Shown here piece after piece: positions 22,560-34,895 of a stretch of DNA of 64,000 bases. The DNA comes from Datnioides undecimradiatus (taxonomy: Eukaryota > Chordata > Actinopteri > Lobotiformes > Datnioididae), in assembly GCA_008933995.1 (NCBI GenBank), contig WARS01000011.1:15564016-15628015 (forward strand), written 5' to 3'. The translations under genes were made by a program, and so were the position numbers. The notes beneath the pieces are model-generated. The model was not told the DNA's origin and did no database searches. It was given only the letters and a program-made list of their open reading frames with translations. The first letter of the stretch is position 1. Each line of letters begins with the position of its first letter.

Positions 22560-22799
22560 GCATCTTCTCTCTTCTTGCAGTCTGTTTGTGCTTCGAGAAC
22601 AAAATAAGGATGGTCAATGACTTTATGGTCTTGCATGTGCTCCCTCTTGATACATTAATGGCTGCGTCTCTGGTTTACTTGTTTCTGTTATTTTCCGACA
22701 CAGTCAAAAGTGCTTCGACTTACCCGACCAATGGTCTTCTGCCATTACCTAATTAGCTTCTGATGCTAAGCTCTGCGCTCTTAAATGAACAATAGCACA
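22560..22799. promoter_or_regulatory. Candidate conserved non-coding element
   Basis: High-complexity sequence with ATTACCTAATTAGC near 22745 and balanced composition, lying directly against the dispersed repeat that begins at 22800. It starts with a TCTTCTTGCAG acceptor-like string (about 22571-22581). A frame of roughly 57 codons without an initiator follows to about 22755, but the residues are not recognisable. Either a conserved regulatory block or chance. Confidence 0.2.
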
Positions 22800-22937
22800 A
22801 TTCAGTTCAATTCAATTTTACTCACAGAGCGCCAATTCCCAGCCAAGGTCATCTCAGGGCACTTTACAAACACAGCGGGTCTAGACCACACTCATTATTA
22901 TTAATTACACCCAACAGTTTCACCATGAACAAGCACT
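22800..22937. mobile_element. Dispersed teleost repeat, left part (split by insertion)
   Basis: Starts ATTCAGTTCAATTCAATTTTA and continues AGAGCGCCAATTCCCAGCC, then CTCAGGGCACTTTACAAA and CACCATGAACAAGCACT. This word order matches a very common fish repeat (TTTATATAGCGCCAATTC... CACTTTACAAA... GAACAAGCACTTGGCGACAG). It is broken at 22937 by a retrotransposon tail and resumes at 23129. No coding capacity. Confidence 0.75.
22931..22937. other. Left target-site duplication of nested LINE tail
   Basis: AAGCACT, repeated exactly at 23129-23135. Confidence 0.8.
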
Positions 22938-23128
22938 GCACTGATTGTTTGTAAACATGTTACATTTTATACATTTTTTATTTATTTATATATTTCTTTT
23001 TTCCCTTAGCCTAAATTATCTTTTCTCTTTTAAAGTTATTTGCACTGCATTATTCATGGCTGCTGTAACACCAGAATTTCCTGCAAAGGATTAATAAAGT
23101 ACTATTCTATACTATTCTATTCTATTCT
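22938..23128 (+). mobile_element. Nested 5'-truncated LINE 3' tail (191 bp)
   Basis: The insert ends with GCTGCTGTAACACCAGAATTTCC, GGATTAATAAAGTACT and a terminal (CTATT)n-type array, the signature of a fish L2/Rex1-like LINE 3' end. It is bounded by the direct repeat AAGCACT. Removing the insert and one copy of the repeat restores the continuous host-repeat order AACAAGCACTTGGCGACAG. Only the 3' untranslated part remains. The orientation is plus. Confidence 0.85.
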
Positions 23129-23135
23129 AAGCACT
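23129..23135. other. Right target-site duplication of nested LINE tail
   Basis: AAGCACT, the exact copy of 22931-22937. Confidence 0.8.
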
Positions 23136-23390
23136 TGGCGACAGCGGCAAGGATAAACGTCCTTTTAACAGGCAGAAACCTTGGGCAGATCCTGGCTCTA
23201 GGTGGACGACCATCTGCCTTGACCGGTTGGGGGAAAAGAGATGGTACTGGTATGATGGCACATACAGCTGGTGTATACTCTAAAAGGCCCGGGACTGACA
23301 GTAACTCTTTTGGCTCAGTTCTTGGCTCGGTTTCCATGTTCTGTGGAATTGGCCAGAACAATGGAAAAATCATTTCGAGGGGATAGGAGT
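23129..23390. mobile_element. Dispersed teleost repeat, right part
   Basis: Resumes AAGCACTTGGCGACAGCGGCAAGGA, then TTTTAACAGGCAGAAACCTTGG, CATCTGCCTTGACCGGTTGGGG. This is the continuation expected for the repeat begun at 22800. The right boundary is not sharp; similarity to the remembered pattern fades after about 23245. The overlapping frames at 23122-23412 on both strands are therefore repeat-derived and not genes. Confidence 0.75.
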
Positions 23391-24054
23391 CAAATTTCTC
23401 TCCCTCCCTCAAACAACCACAGATATTTGAGTATTTGATGGTGCGCTATGCTGCAGCCACGTTAGGCAAAACAGAAAAAAAAACCCAAAATGTAAAATCC
23501 GGGTGCGGCCACTCCTTTTTCCCCCAGTTGTTTTTGTTTTTGTAAAGGCTGTACTCCAAAAGTAATGCATAATACATGAACCTGGCTTATTTATGTGTGT
23601 TTTTTTAAAGTTGGTTAGTGTGAGCATAGATAGCAAATCGTAAAACAATGAAATAAAGATGATTTAATGGATTTTCATGGCTTTAATTAAGCCAAAGCAA
23701 AAAGTCACAGATTAACAGATAAACTGCACATGAACTGCAAAAGTGCACAGGCTGGGTAGGATAAACCGTAGAGCGCAGCCGCTACCATTGTGCTACTTTT
23801 GCTGAGAATTACATCCTGGACTCTAAGATCCTCGTAGACGTTGCTCACCCTGTGGGTTTCTCTTCTGCTGGGTTTCTGTGGCGTGTCCCATTGCACATGC
23901 AGTTTCTCTTCCCCCGTCCTAAACACTGTTCCGTTTATCCGATCCGCTGTTGCAGTGTTGCAGTTTGGCCACTGAGACAAATTGGCAGCAGCGATGACTC
24001 ATCCCACTACATCCAGTATAGTTTAGAGAAAGAATCTGTATAGTTCATCCATAG
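23391..24054. other. Non-coding DNA
   Basis: Short opposing frames at 23409-23648 and 23705-24043 lack any recognisable motif. No simple repeats of note. Confidence 0.45.
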
Positions 24055-24262
24055 TACTTCAATTTCTTCCATTTCGTCCACCGCATATATTGTTTATAGC
24101 TTCTTCTCAGTAATTTATACACCTGTATATTTTGTATAATAGCCTGTACATATTGTAGATACTGCACATCCTGCACTTGCTGCTTATTGCACTTCTGGTT
24201 AGATGCCAAACTGTATTTCGTTGCCCTGTACTGTGTACATGTGTAATGACAATCTAAAAATG
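24055..24262 (+). mobile_element. LINE 3' untranslated tail, diverged
   Basis: The series CTGTATATTTTGTATAATAG, TGTAGATACTGCACATCCTG, GCACTTCTGGTTAGATGCCAA, CTGTATTTCGTTGCCCTGTA and ACATGTGTAATGACAATC follows the 3' UTR of a common fish LINE, which normally ends AATGACAATAAAGTTGAATC. Here the terminal AATAAAG has decayed. No open frame of reverse transcriptase is present. Confidence 0.75.
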
Positions 24263-25129
24263 AACATTTGTGCCTTGATGGCTTTCCTGAAGTGCAAAAA
24301 TCATGCAATATGGTGACTTCAGGGTGAGACTTTGTTACCTTTAATGTAATCACCAGACTATGCAGCAATCTGACCATGCCACTGAAGATCAATGAATTGC
24401 ACGCAGCACTTCTAAAATGTTACTCAACCTCTTATCATTGTGATGGATAAAGGGCTTCGTGTTGTTTACAGACAGAAATGAAAGGGTCACCACTTTAAGC
24501 CTGCTGAATTACCTATATATATTTTATTTTTAGTCAAATTTGTATTTAGTGTCTACTCACAGAAAGAAAAGGCACTGGACAACAGCTGTATTTAGCTGTG
24601 TCCTAACCACTTGGCTGCAGCCCAGTTTAGATTATCACCCTCGTAAACTGCAGCCATGGCTAATTACGTGGGAAGGGAATCCGTGACTTGTGCAGTTTTG
24701 GGCAAAACGCACACTTGCAAAGCCACACGGACGGAATTTATTCACAAAACGTGCAAGCAACAAGACACAAACTCCCTAACACGTACACACTCAGATACAC
24801 ACATATTTACACATACTTGGGGCCGACACATGGCGAGGACCACCCAAGAAGGAGCAGCCTCTTTGAAAATAATGAAAATTCCGCTGCAGCCTGGTGCTGC
24901 ACAGCAGGCCAAGGCAGCGCCGCGTCTACACAGGAGAGTCTGTGGAGGCTTGCATCCCACCTGGCTGCAGTGGTTGCTGAGTAGAGGCAGAGAGCCATAG
25001 TGATAAACAGTTTTTCCATCTGCAGAAAACCCTCAGTCAGACGCCTGTGATGTCGCAGCCTGTGGATGCTGTCAGGAGGAAAGTGAGAGATATCAGAGGC
25101 TGGGCAGATTCCAGGCTTAATAGCTGTAT
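24263..25129. other. Non-coding DNA
   Basis: The plus frames at 24656-25000 and the minus frames over 24742-25175 overlap fully and show no domain. A short CA-like patch is at 24785-24815. No gene recognised. Confidence 0.45.
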
Positions 25130-25390
25130 ATATAATAAAAATAACAATAAAGTTTATTTGTCTAGCACTTATCAAAACCAGCTACAACGTGCTTTACACA
25201 TAAAACACAATAATAAAACTCAGTAATGTAAAATAAACAGGCAAGAATAAGGAATAAAAAAAAGAGGGAAAAAAGCTTGAAATGATAGACAGACTGTAAA
25301 TAAAACACACAAAATAACATAAAAACAAAACAATGGGTAAATCAAGACTAAAAACAGAGCTTTGCAAGACTTAAATGCAACTTCAAAGAA
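25130..25390 (-). mobile_element. Minus-strand LINE/dispersed-repeat fragment
   Basis: On the plus strand it reads AATAAAGTTTATTTGTCTAGCACTT, then AAAACCAGCTACAACGTGCTTTACACA and an A-rich stretch of AATAAA/AAACA words. Reversed, this is TGTAAAGCACGTTGT...AAGTGCTAGACAAATAAACTTTATT, a usual 3' end of fish non-LTR elements. The limit to the right is uncertain. Confidence 0.6.
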
Positions 25391-25466
25391 TAAGTACTGT
25401 GTAACACATGAACTGGTAACGATGAAATGATGAGAATTTCTCAAATTCCAATTTCAGATTCCTCTG

Positions 25467-25531
25467 TATAAATATAATATAATATAATATAATATAATAT
25501 AATAGCAATATAATATAATATAATATAATAC
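25467..25531. repeat. (TAATA)n pentanucleotide array, one interruption
   Basis: Tandem ATAAT/TAATA units at 25467-25503, interrupted by GCAA at about 25505-25508 and continuing to 25531. About a dozen units in all. Confidence 0.93.
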
Positions 25532-28320
25532 ATGATTTTATCTTTGAAATTATTTTTTATCTTGAAAACTACATTACTGTTTCCTGCAGATCCAATATAG
25601 TAGTAGTAAATCTGCCCATCCCATAATGCGATAGGTAGTCTTTTACTCGTAAACCAAAGTATTCAGTTTGTCTTACTTGTTCACACAATATTCTGTTGCC
25701 GTGGTTACAGCCTGTTTATCTGTTTATCCTGATTACACACGCGTGGGCATCTTATATATTGTATTTAAGTTTTGTCGGAACAAAGCCCGACCCAGGCAAT
25801 CCGGCCTCTGCGGGGAAAGCCTTTATAACCCGAGGCTTCTTCCAGTCGCTGTGTTGATAACCTCATACCGGCACTGCTTGACGGCAAAACTCACTCCATC
25901 ACCTCAAACTCCTCCTTAGGCTTTTTTAGTTCTCCCAACAGAGTCCGTGTCGGTGGTTGGATTCTTTGAGAACTCCCTCACTGGGGAAAGCATTTTATAC
26001 TTAGTTTAATGATAGAGCCTTTTGCAATAAATGGTCAATGACATAAGTAACTCAAACTGAATATAATGGCTGTAAAAGCATTTGTCATGGTGCTGTTGCT
26101 GATCTGCTCTTATGTGTAATGCAGATGTACTTCAGCAATAAAGGAACCAAAGAAAACCAATAAATCTTGCTGGTTGCCACTTTTATATCAAAACTTAAAA
26201 CAAACCTTAAAATAATTTTTATTTAAGAAAGCATGCAGTATAGTATAGGTTTAATAACCTCTTGATGGGTTGACTTGGATTTCTTAGTACTTCTGTGAAC
26301 TACATTTGAAGTGTTTGATGGACTGTAATTATCCTTGCATTAACATTTGCACGCAACTTGCCAAAAATGCAATGATCAGCCCTGACTGGGTTGGACACGC
26401 ACGCACACACATGTGCATGAAAACATATATGATCTTCAAGCCACCTACGTGCACACAACCGCCCACTGGGCACAAGAGCAAAGCAGCAAGTGAAAACATG
26501 GCAGTAGTGAAAATCAGTGCTTTCCTGCTGGTTGAGACAATAAGTAGGAACCGCACAGAGTCAGGAGGCTCTCCGGCTTCCTGTGACCAAACATTGTTCA
26601 GCCCAAAGAATGCACCAAACCCATTTTTACAGTTGAAGTTAAAAGGCAGAGGAGGAAGGGGCAGGGATATTACTTGGACCACAGGACCAGACCTCAACAT
26701 CCATCACTGAAGTCAAACCCTGGCCTCCCTCTCTTCGGCATGAAACAAGAGGAACATTCACAGATTCCACAACTCAGGCCGCCAATCATGCAGTTATAAA
26801 ATGATCACCCAAAACCCCTCTGTGGTAAAATAGGTGATTATTAAATATCCCTCTGCTGCTCCACAAGCCTTTCCCTGTTCCTGTCAACCCCCCCACGGTG
26901 ATGGCTCACAAATCTTCCGTCTTGTACAAATATAATTTTAGTTTTGTAGCACACCCAAGTCTTGTGAAATAACCAGAGCTGAAATTGTGAATGAAGAGGT
27001 CCCAGAACGTAGAACTAGAGCTTCACAATCCTGAAGGTCTACCAAAACTTCTGTCCTTTTAAGATAATGAGAATAAAAGTATGACATTTTACTTGGTTAC
27101 TGTTTCCTCCCTACCAGCTGCTGGTCATCAACTAACAGCTATTGTTACCGGTCTGAAAATACTGTAACATGGTGTGCTAAAACTGGACTATTGATGCTGG
27201 TATAGTCCACATTCTTTCCTTTAAAGCTTCAACGTGGCACCAAGTGTTCTTCCTTAAAACAAAAAAACAAAACGACATACAAATCTAACATTAAGCCTCC
27301 GTGCTTAAGTCTTCAGGAAGAAACTGTACCTCCAAAGACATGCAATGGAAAACAATGCACACTCGAAATACAGTTAGTTTGAAGTAGGTCGCACCTCCCA
27401 GTAGGCACATAGCCAATCGTAAGTGTGCATAACTGGATGACACTTGGGCTGGCCAATCATATTTCAGTGTTGACAGTGAGTTTGCATCATTGGCAACAGC
27501 TGAGTAAATTTTGCTAGCATTTGCCATTTTAGTCAAAAAAATGTATTGTTTGTTACCACGTAGGACAAAACATGAGTTATCAAATCAATAGCATTTTGCA
27601 GATGCTACCTAATAACCTTGTAAATGTGCAAAATTAGATACCTGACTACTTAAATTACAGGTTCAGAATCTGCTACACAGCCCCATCATGTCAACGAGGA
27701 AATCAGAAAAACAAAGCTGCTACCTAGACTGTTATTACTGGCTAGTGTCAGAGGAAACAGCCCAGTCCATTTTCATGCTTTACTGGAAGCAGAGAGGATC
27801 TCGACTCCATTGTTTAGATTTAAAAAAAAAAAATAGAGCACAATAAGTGAGACAATGCAATGAGGTCCATTAGCAGCATTACAAAGCAACAATAATAAAG
27901 TGGTCAGAGGTCAGAACACATTACGCCCCGAGAGACCAAACAGATGAGGATTAAAGAGAAAATATACAGGAAAGAAATTACAACAGCAGCCAAGAAAAAA
28001 AGGTGTGATATAAGTGTTGATACTTTTAGAAACGCTCTGTGAAAGATGCTTATCTGTGTGTATTTTGGCCACTGCTCCCAGTCCAGGATTAGAAGGACAT
28101 ACATCATACCATGAGGTAAGTTTAAATTTGCATTAGTGTCTGTTTGTGTAACTCCGCGGGGGTCAAGCTTGGGCTTGGTTAATGTAAGCCAGAATGAGAC
28201 AGATATGGAGCAGCGAGGCTGAGGTTACTTCAGTCCAGAGACTTGGTGTAGTGCCAGCTCTCCTGACCCAGAACATTTTGTACCGTAGTAAAGGCATGCA
28301 GTCAACAGCCATTGTCCTCG
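25532..28320. other. Non-coding DNA, largely unique
   Basis: Opposing frames at 26306-26710 (+) and 26329-26700 (-) are the longest but match no family. An A12 run is near 27821-27832. Low GC throughout. No RNA gene, transposon end or promoter recognised. Confidence 0.5.
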
Positions 28321-28540
28321 TGCACTCTCACTTACACAGGCACACACATGCACACGTGCATACTTGTTTCTCCTGGTGAGAGGCAAAGATTTATCTTCTA
28401 TCTAGAATCCTATTTTCCTAACCCTAAACCCTTAAATGAACCCAAATATTCAGCCTAAACCTGTATTCCAGTGCCAAACACCTTAAAACTAAACCTGATC
28501 ATAACCCCAGTGCTAAAGAAATAACCCAAATTAACTCTGT
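28321..28540. repeat. Eroded (CCTAAC)n-type dispersed repeat
   Basis: After a CA/TGCACACGTGCATAC patch comes TTTCTCCTGGTGAG, and then a series of degenerate CCTAACCCTAAACCC, CAGCCTAAACC, AACTAAACCTGATC and ATAACCCCAG units to about 28535. Fish genomes hold a family with a CTGGTGAGGACAT-like head followed by many CTAACC units. This looks like an old copy. It resembles telomeric DNA only superficially. Confidence 0.55.
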
Positions 28541-31106
28541 GAAAGTGAATAATGATGATACAGAACAGAAACAAACAGAGACTCCTGCACTCCAAGCATC
28601 CTGCTGCTCATAGATGACTCACGCTCAAGGTTTTTGAGGGTCATGGTGCAAGTCTTGGCAAACATCAGGCTTAATTAAATGTGTATTTGAATGTAGCATG
28701 TAATTATTCAATCGTGTGTTATTCGGCTTTGGCAGTAATGCAACTTTTATATTCGTGCCAGCAGGGCTTATTTCAGTGTGTGCTGGACAGATAATCACAA
28801 AGATGGTCATCTTCAGCCTCCTGAAGCTCGCAGTGCGTTGATGTTGTTCAGAAATCTAGTTTGAGGATTTAAAGACATAGCTTGGTTTGCACAAGGAATA
28901 AAAAAAATAAAATTTGTAATATACTCACTAGATGTGCATGCATGTATTCTGTTTGGATTGGCTTATTCGGGTCCACTTGCACGGGACCTTATTCAGCATT
29001 GTTCATTTAGCTTGTAGAAGTTTTTTGTCTTAAGTTTATTCATATAGTTAAGAGAAGGATGATGAAATTTGATAACGCATCATCCTCTGATGAGGGCATA
29101 TGCATACATTTTAAACATCTCGACTTCCCACAAACCAACAGGGGTTTTTAAAGTTTATCCAGTCTTGTTTGAGTCCACATGTGTCTGCTTCTATCACTTA
29201 ACATGTGTGCTAACCAAAGGGAAGTAAAGTCAAAGGAGGTTGGTAAGTGGCTTTGATGCTGCAGCAAAACACATATACGTTTGGCGACAGAATGAGCAGC
29301 CTTCGGTGCAGCAGACATGTTTTACCCCTTCATTCATCCCGTGCTGCTGTTTGTTTCCTTTAAAGTCTCTTTCAGCATCTCTTCATCTCATATTCACTTT
29401 GCTTTTCCCCAACGGGTTGTAAATATGGACCCGAATACAAACACACAGTGCATTCCAGGCCCAGTCTCCATCTCTTGCACACACACACACACGCACATAT
29501 AAACAGAGACTGAACAACTTCAACAGAATTTTGAACTAAGCTGACAGTTTTACACACATATCTTCCACTAATGCGCTCTAGGCCTGGATTTACAAACAGC
29601 TCAATTTAGCTGTGGTTAGTTTTAACCGTTAGCCACAGCCCCCACCCCAAGAGAATTAATAGGTAGGGGTGGACACAGGCATCCCCTTGTCTCTATCTGG
29701 CAGACCCCACACCAAACACACACACATACAGGGTACCCTAGGCTAAGTATAGTCATGCCGGCTAACCACACATTGAGTTGGAGGTTTGGCTCGGAGACAG
29801 CTCGAGCTGCCAGGCTAGCTTTTCCCCCGCTTTTAGAAGTGTCCGTCACACATAAACACACAATCACACTGGGGCCAGAGCTATTTTGAGCAGCCCAGTA
29901 AAATAAGTGCACGAGCTGCCCAAGATGCAGCCTGAATAGACACAGGCAAGTATGCAGCGTATGCACACAATGTAAATACGCAAACCCAAAGGCAGACATC
30001 AGGCGGACACGGAATCACATGGCACACGCAAACGCATGTTTACACTTGATAAACACCTGGTGGCTGAGAATAACCATCTCAACAGCCCCTTTTACCTGAG
30101 CTCAACGGTGCTTTTAAGACCTTAAAATACCCAAGTGGTGGTCTCAAGAGGTTCTCAGAGCTGTATTTTGATAGGCTGAGCAACCTGGTGTGAGCAAAGG
30201 AGTGAGCCGCGAGCGAGGCTACTCGAAAAATGAAATCAATTACTCAGAACACATTAGTCATTGAAACAACTTCAGATCTTCAAAGCCGACATAGTCACAT
30301 ATTCCCTATTTAATGTGTGTGCTGATAGAAAACAGAAAATAATAGGTCTACAGCAGTTAGCCTACAATTTGAAGGTATTTACTGACCATAGACAGGTAGC
30401 TTAGCGCTAGATATAGTTCAGCATGAAATATAAGCAGGTGATGGCTGGATGTAGATTAACCTGTGGCTAACTCTAAGTGTTCCACTAGTGTGATTACATG
30501 GCTAGCAACTGGCGACATTTAGCTCTTAAATGTGTAAACTAACCACGCTCTTGACTGAAATTGCGGCACGATTAAGCAGTGAATTACTTTTTTTTCTCAT
30601 TGGTGCTGCTTCAATACACAGAGGAACCTTTTTTCTTTTCAACATAGCAAATCCATAATACAACCCCTGTCACTTAAAGGCTTGCAAGCATCATTAATAG
30701 TGTCATGACCCCAGACGACAGTGAAAACAAATGAGACACTGTGCTCCTGAGCAGCTGTGGATCAGAGGTATACAACTCCACTGAGGACTGTAACTCAGCT
30801 AAATTAGTGGACTATCAAATAATTACAATCACGGTCTCCTTTCTACCAGATTGGAAACAAAAAAAATAGTCAGGGTCTGCAATTTAAAACCTACTCAGTA
30901 AAATGTGACCACCTCAACAAGGACCTCAATTATCTGGCAACGCGCCCCCAGCTCGGGTCCGACCCCACTTCCACGGTAATAACCTCCCAGAGCAGACAGG
31001 AGACCCCTAAATAGCAGCACTTATGTGACCACGGGTGGGCAGATATCTCGCCATGGGGCAGCCACTGTTCCATAGTCTGCAGATTCATATATACACACAC
31101 ATACAG
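28541..31106. other. Non-coding DNA
   Basis: Contains a short CA run at 29478-29492. The minus frame at 29622-29999 has no recognisable domain. The part 30880-31100 is GC-richer, high-complexity sequence that might be a conserved element. No gene recognised. Confidence 0.45.
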
Positions 31107-31119
31107 CCCCCCCCCCCCC
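31107..31119. repeat. C13 homopolymer
   Basis: Thirteen consecutive C after ATATACACACACATACAG. Confidence 0.9.
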
Positions 31120-32019
31120 AGCCGACAGAAAACCCAGCCAAGTGATTAGGATTGGGCTAATGAGTAGCCTTCGGTAAACCAGTGGCTCCTGTAGGCTCCT
31201 GGGTGTACCAAACCACTATTTCCTGTCCTCTGGGATCTCCCACCTATCGAGAAATATTGCCGCTCAAAGGATATCAAGGCTGAGGTGAATGCTTAACCCG
31301 GTTTCTGCGGTCGCTCGATGGAAAATCACACCAGAAATCACATCATCACAAACCTGAAAAAGTCATTCCCTCTCCTCTTGAGCCTTGTTGACTCTGAGGC
31401 ATCCTGCACCCACTCCTCTCAGCAAAGGTCAGAGGTCAGGAGAGAAAAATGGACACTCTCCAGAAATAACAGCTTGTCCTCAGACACAATGGGATTAGTG
31501 CCGCACATGACAAGCGCTGTGATTAGTAATGTTTAGGGGGTAACAGAATGGTATTTTGAGCCAAAAGGTATCAGGAATGACTGTGTTACTAATCTGTATT
31601 TTAAAAGTTTTATCTTTTTCCAGACAACCCATTTAAGTTCAAAAGCAAAAACAGATATAGTTCTGGACCATGCACACAGGGAAATGTGGTTTTAGTGAAG
31701 ATGATGAGTTACATCATGCTCCAAAACATCGATATTCATGACGATTGTAGATTTAACTAATCTCTTATATTCCCATCACTGATTAAGGCGGTTAAATAAA
31801 AAAATCTCCACAAACAATGTTAAACCTTAAATCCACGTTTGCACATACTTTAAAGCACCTTATTACAATGCGCCCAATATGATCACACCATTAACAACGT
31901 TTCCCAGCGTCTTCCAAGTTGGCAGCCGTTCGGTGAAAACTTAATTGCGCCAAAACACAGGAGAAACAACCACCGAGGGAGAAGTTTTATCTTTATAAAT
32001 AAACACTTTAACTGATGTG
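31120..32019. other. Unique non-coding DNA
   Basis: Includes AAGTGATTAGGATTGGGCTAATGAG-like homeodomain words at 31140-31165. No repeat and no credible coding frame. Confidence 0.45.
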
Positions 32020-32175
32020 GCGGTAATAATGAAGGGTGTGGCTGACCTGAAATCATTTCATTAACGTGTTACAAGTTAATCTGTCTATTGGTTCTTTGCC
32101 CCTCCAAAAGCCCTCGTTTGTACTTGGGGAGTGTGAACTCACGTTAAGCAGATTAAAAATGCTGAATTCAGCAGA
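32020..32175. promoter_or_regulatory. Candidate conserved non-coding element
   Basis: AATCATTTCATTAACGTGTT and ACAAGTTAATCTG around 32050-32083 give several TAAT/TTAA cores in high-complexity DNA, followed by CTATTGGTTC (a CCAAT-box-like site). No coding frame. The regulatory reading is from composition only. Confidence 0.2.
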
Positions 32176-33255
32176 CCTTTTCAAAAACAGTGTGTTTATA
32201 CAGTGAATGTATTCCTTATTTTCCTAAATTGTGCTGTTGTTCCTGTCCGTGCTATAGAGAAGCTGATTAGCACATATCTATGTGTTAATCAGTCTGTGGT
32301 TGATCCCTCTCGCACGCCGCAGTCACCCTTATTTCCAGAACTATTTCATTGCAATTTGGGGGCAGTTCTACTCTTTTCTGTGAAATGCAATCCCAGGAGC
32401 TACTTGGTGCTCTTCTTTCTCAGAATCAACTTCACCCTCCCACACAGACGTGATCTCAGTGTTGTCTCATTTCAGCTCTGTGAATCTGCCTGTCGGAACA
32501 TGTTGTGATGCAGCCCGGGAGAGTGAATGCAGCCTTTGACACAACACGTGTTTAGATATGCAGATGGGAGGACACACTTGTTTGTCTATTGGTTAAATAT
32601 GAAATATATTTATCTGCAGTATTTATTTATGAAATTTGAGGTATTTGGCCGTTGCTGCCATCCTGACCATCAGGGACGGGTGATCTACTGAGAGTGACTC
32701 TGTTGCTCTCACTTTCTATGATTTGTGTGTCCATGTAAAGGTAGACACAAGGGAGAATCAAAAAAAAAATATATATATATATATATTTATATTTTAAACT
32801 GCAGGTTTGTGGCTTGCAGGCTTACATAAAACCTGTATTTAAAAACATGCCCTAACAATTTCCATCATATAAAAGACCCATCAAAACTTGACCAAGGTGA
32901 AAAAGCAATTAAAATGGATGCTGCTCATTTTTATATCTTTAAGTTTGGCCATGTAATTTGGAATTACCCATGAAGGTCTACTTTGAACCCCACACATGCG
33001 TCACAGTGAGGATGCCATCACACTAGAGCAAAAATAAGCTTGTCTTAAAGCTGATGCACCCAGCAAGGTGAGAGTGGGTGAACCCAAATAGAAATTTCAG
33101 AAGTCACAAGATGACTAAAATACTAAATATATTCCCTTCTTTGGGCCTCTAAACTTAAATTAAGTAAAGTTTTAGGTCTCTGTCACACAAAGCTATCAAA
33201 TAACGGAGATCTGACACCGGAAGACTTTCCTTCACTTTAAAGGGTCAAAGAGGTT
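32176..33255. other. Non-coding DNA with A/TA tract
   Basis: An A run followed by (TA)n lies at 32759-32786. The plus frame at 32203-32508 (101 codons) is rich in leucine and phenylalanine but has no identifiable domain or splice context. Confidence 0.45.
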
Positions 33256-33570
33256 CTAAATAACTGGTAAATTTAATGCAACTTCATTATCAAATGTCCA
33301 TAAACTTGCCTCTCTTAGTCTTCTCCCAAACCTGTCCACAATGCAGCCCAGTTCAAATGTTTGGTTCGTCTGTACAAACATACATCTCATTTTTTGACGA
33401 TCGGTCATCTTGTTAAAATTGAGAGTCTGGACTTTGATGCTGTAATTCTTTGATCCGTCCATCTGCAGATGTATAAACAAAGCCTCCGAAAGTAAACTGT
33501 GGGTGAAGCCGGAGCACAATCGGTTCGGTGTTTTCCGCTGCTGGAGCTTTATGAGTGAATCACGCAGCAT
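33256..33570 (-). other. Unrecognised open frame, 104 codons
   Basis: The longest minus-strand frame nearby that does not run through a simple repeat. Its composition is mixed and protein-like (segments such as DGSKNYSIKVQTLNFNK and RQKMRCMFVQTNQTFE). On the minus strand CTTTGTTTATACATCTGCAG near 33475-33494 would make a fair splice acceptor just before an in-frame ATGGACGG. I cannot assign it to any family and see no partner exon. It could be an exon, a decayed transposon frame, or chance. Confidence 0.15.
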
Positions 33571-34878
33571 CCAGACGTCCAGACATGCCTCTGTTGGAGT
33601 GCATCCCCACTGAGGCCCCTGAGGGTAAAGGTCAGGCTGCTGTTAAAGGAGCGAGGATGTGAAGTGTGTGGGTGTTTGCAGTCTGCAGGTGTGTGAGTGG
33701 GAGGATTTCTCCCCCTTCTGGGTCGGTCAGTAGTTGGTACGGTGTGAGAGATGATGTGTCATCGCTGAGTCAGTGGGTGACTCTTGTGTGTGTGTGTGTG
33801 TGTGTGGCTTTGTATGTCTGTTCTACTGTTCTTTACACCAATATTATATTGTGTGTTTCATACATACATGCAGAGCTATAGGCCAAAACATGCTTCTGCA
33901 GGCTACATATGTATGAATACTGTATGCACACGACTCATTTGTGTGATTTCTTTTGTACTTTTCACATAAACATTCTGTGTTTTGCTCCTGACTCCCAGCA
34001 GCCACCTGGTCTGCTTAAGCTGCATGACCTGTTCTTTAAATCTGGAAAGCGTGGATTCTCTAAGATCAACACATAACACCTGCGGATGCATTTTCGTGCA
34101 TGTTCACAGAGGAAAAAAACCCCAAAAACCCACATTGCATAAAGTCCAAGAATCCTGCATGTGAATATAATATGTGTTTAAATTTGTTTTCCTGCTGCCA
34201 CATGCAATGAACGACTTCACACTTGTCATGCTCCATGGTGCAAACACACACAAACACCCGTCCTCTCACTAAGTGTCAGGGTGCTCTGCAGTAATCCTAA
34301 ACTTTAAGGCACCTGGCCGACATCCAATCTCTCCAAGCAAACATTAAGAAGACAGTTCCTCTAATCAGCCCCTATTACACACACTCTCTCGCGTACACAC
34401 ACGTTGTGCCTGCACTATCCCGAGCACACACTCGCACAGAGCTGGAGTGTTGTAATCACACTCGCAGCTCTGTTCTGGTTTTAGGGCACCGAGCCAACCA
34501 AACCCTCTGTCTAGGCTGTTACTTCTGCACCACTTTGGCTGCAAAAGCCCAGATAACATCAATCACTACGCTGAGCAGGGAGAAGGGTGAGAGAGGGGGG
34601 GCTGCACTGATAGAGTGTAAGAGAGGATTACTTGTAACAGATACAGAGAGAGTGAGAGCCAGAGACAGACACAGGGGGAGAGGGACAGTGTTTTCCATGC
34701 TCTTAAGGGGCCAGTAATACCCATCATAGAACATTGTTGGCTAGCTGAACAGCGTGAGACCAGCGTGTAGCTTTTCTAGCGTATGTGATAAGAAACAGCA
34801 TTCTGAGGCTACTTAGCTTCCCTTTTGTGACGTGACGTTTGGGGGAATTCGATTTGCACGCTCAAAAGTGGATGGGTC
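33571..34878. other. Non-coding DNA with (GT)11
   Basis: A GT run lies at 33785-33806, and a GA-rich purine patch at 34580-34690. Frames are short and overlapping. No gene recognised. Confidence 0.5.
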
Positions 34879-34895
34879 ACACACACACACACACA
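34879..34895. repeat. (CA)8 tract
   Basis: Short perfect CA run. Confidence 0.85.
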
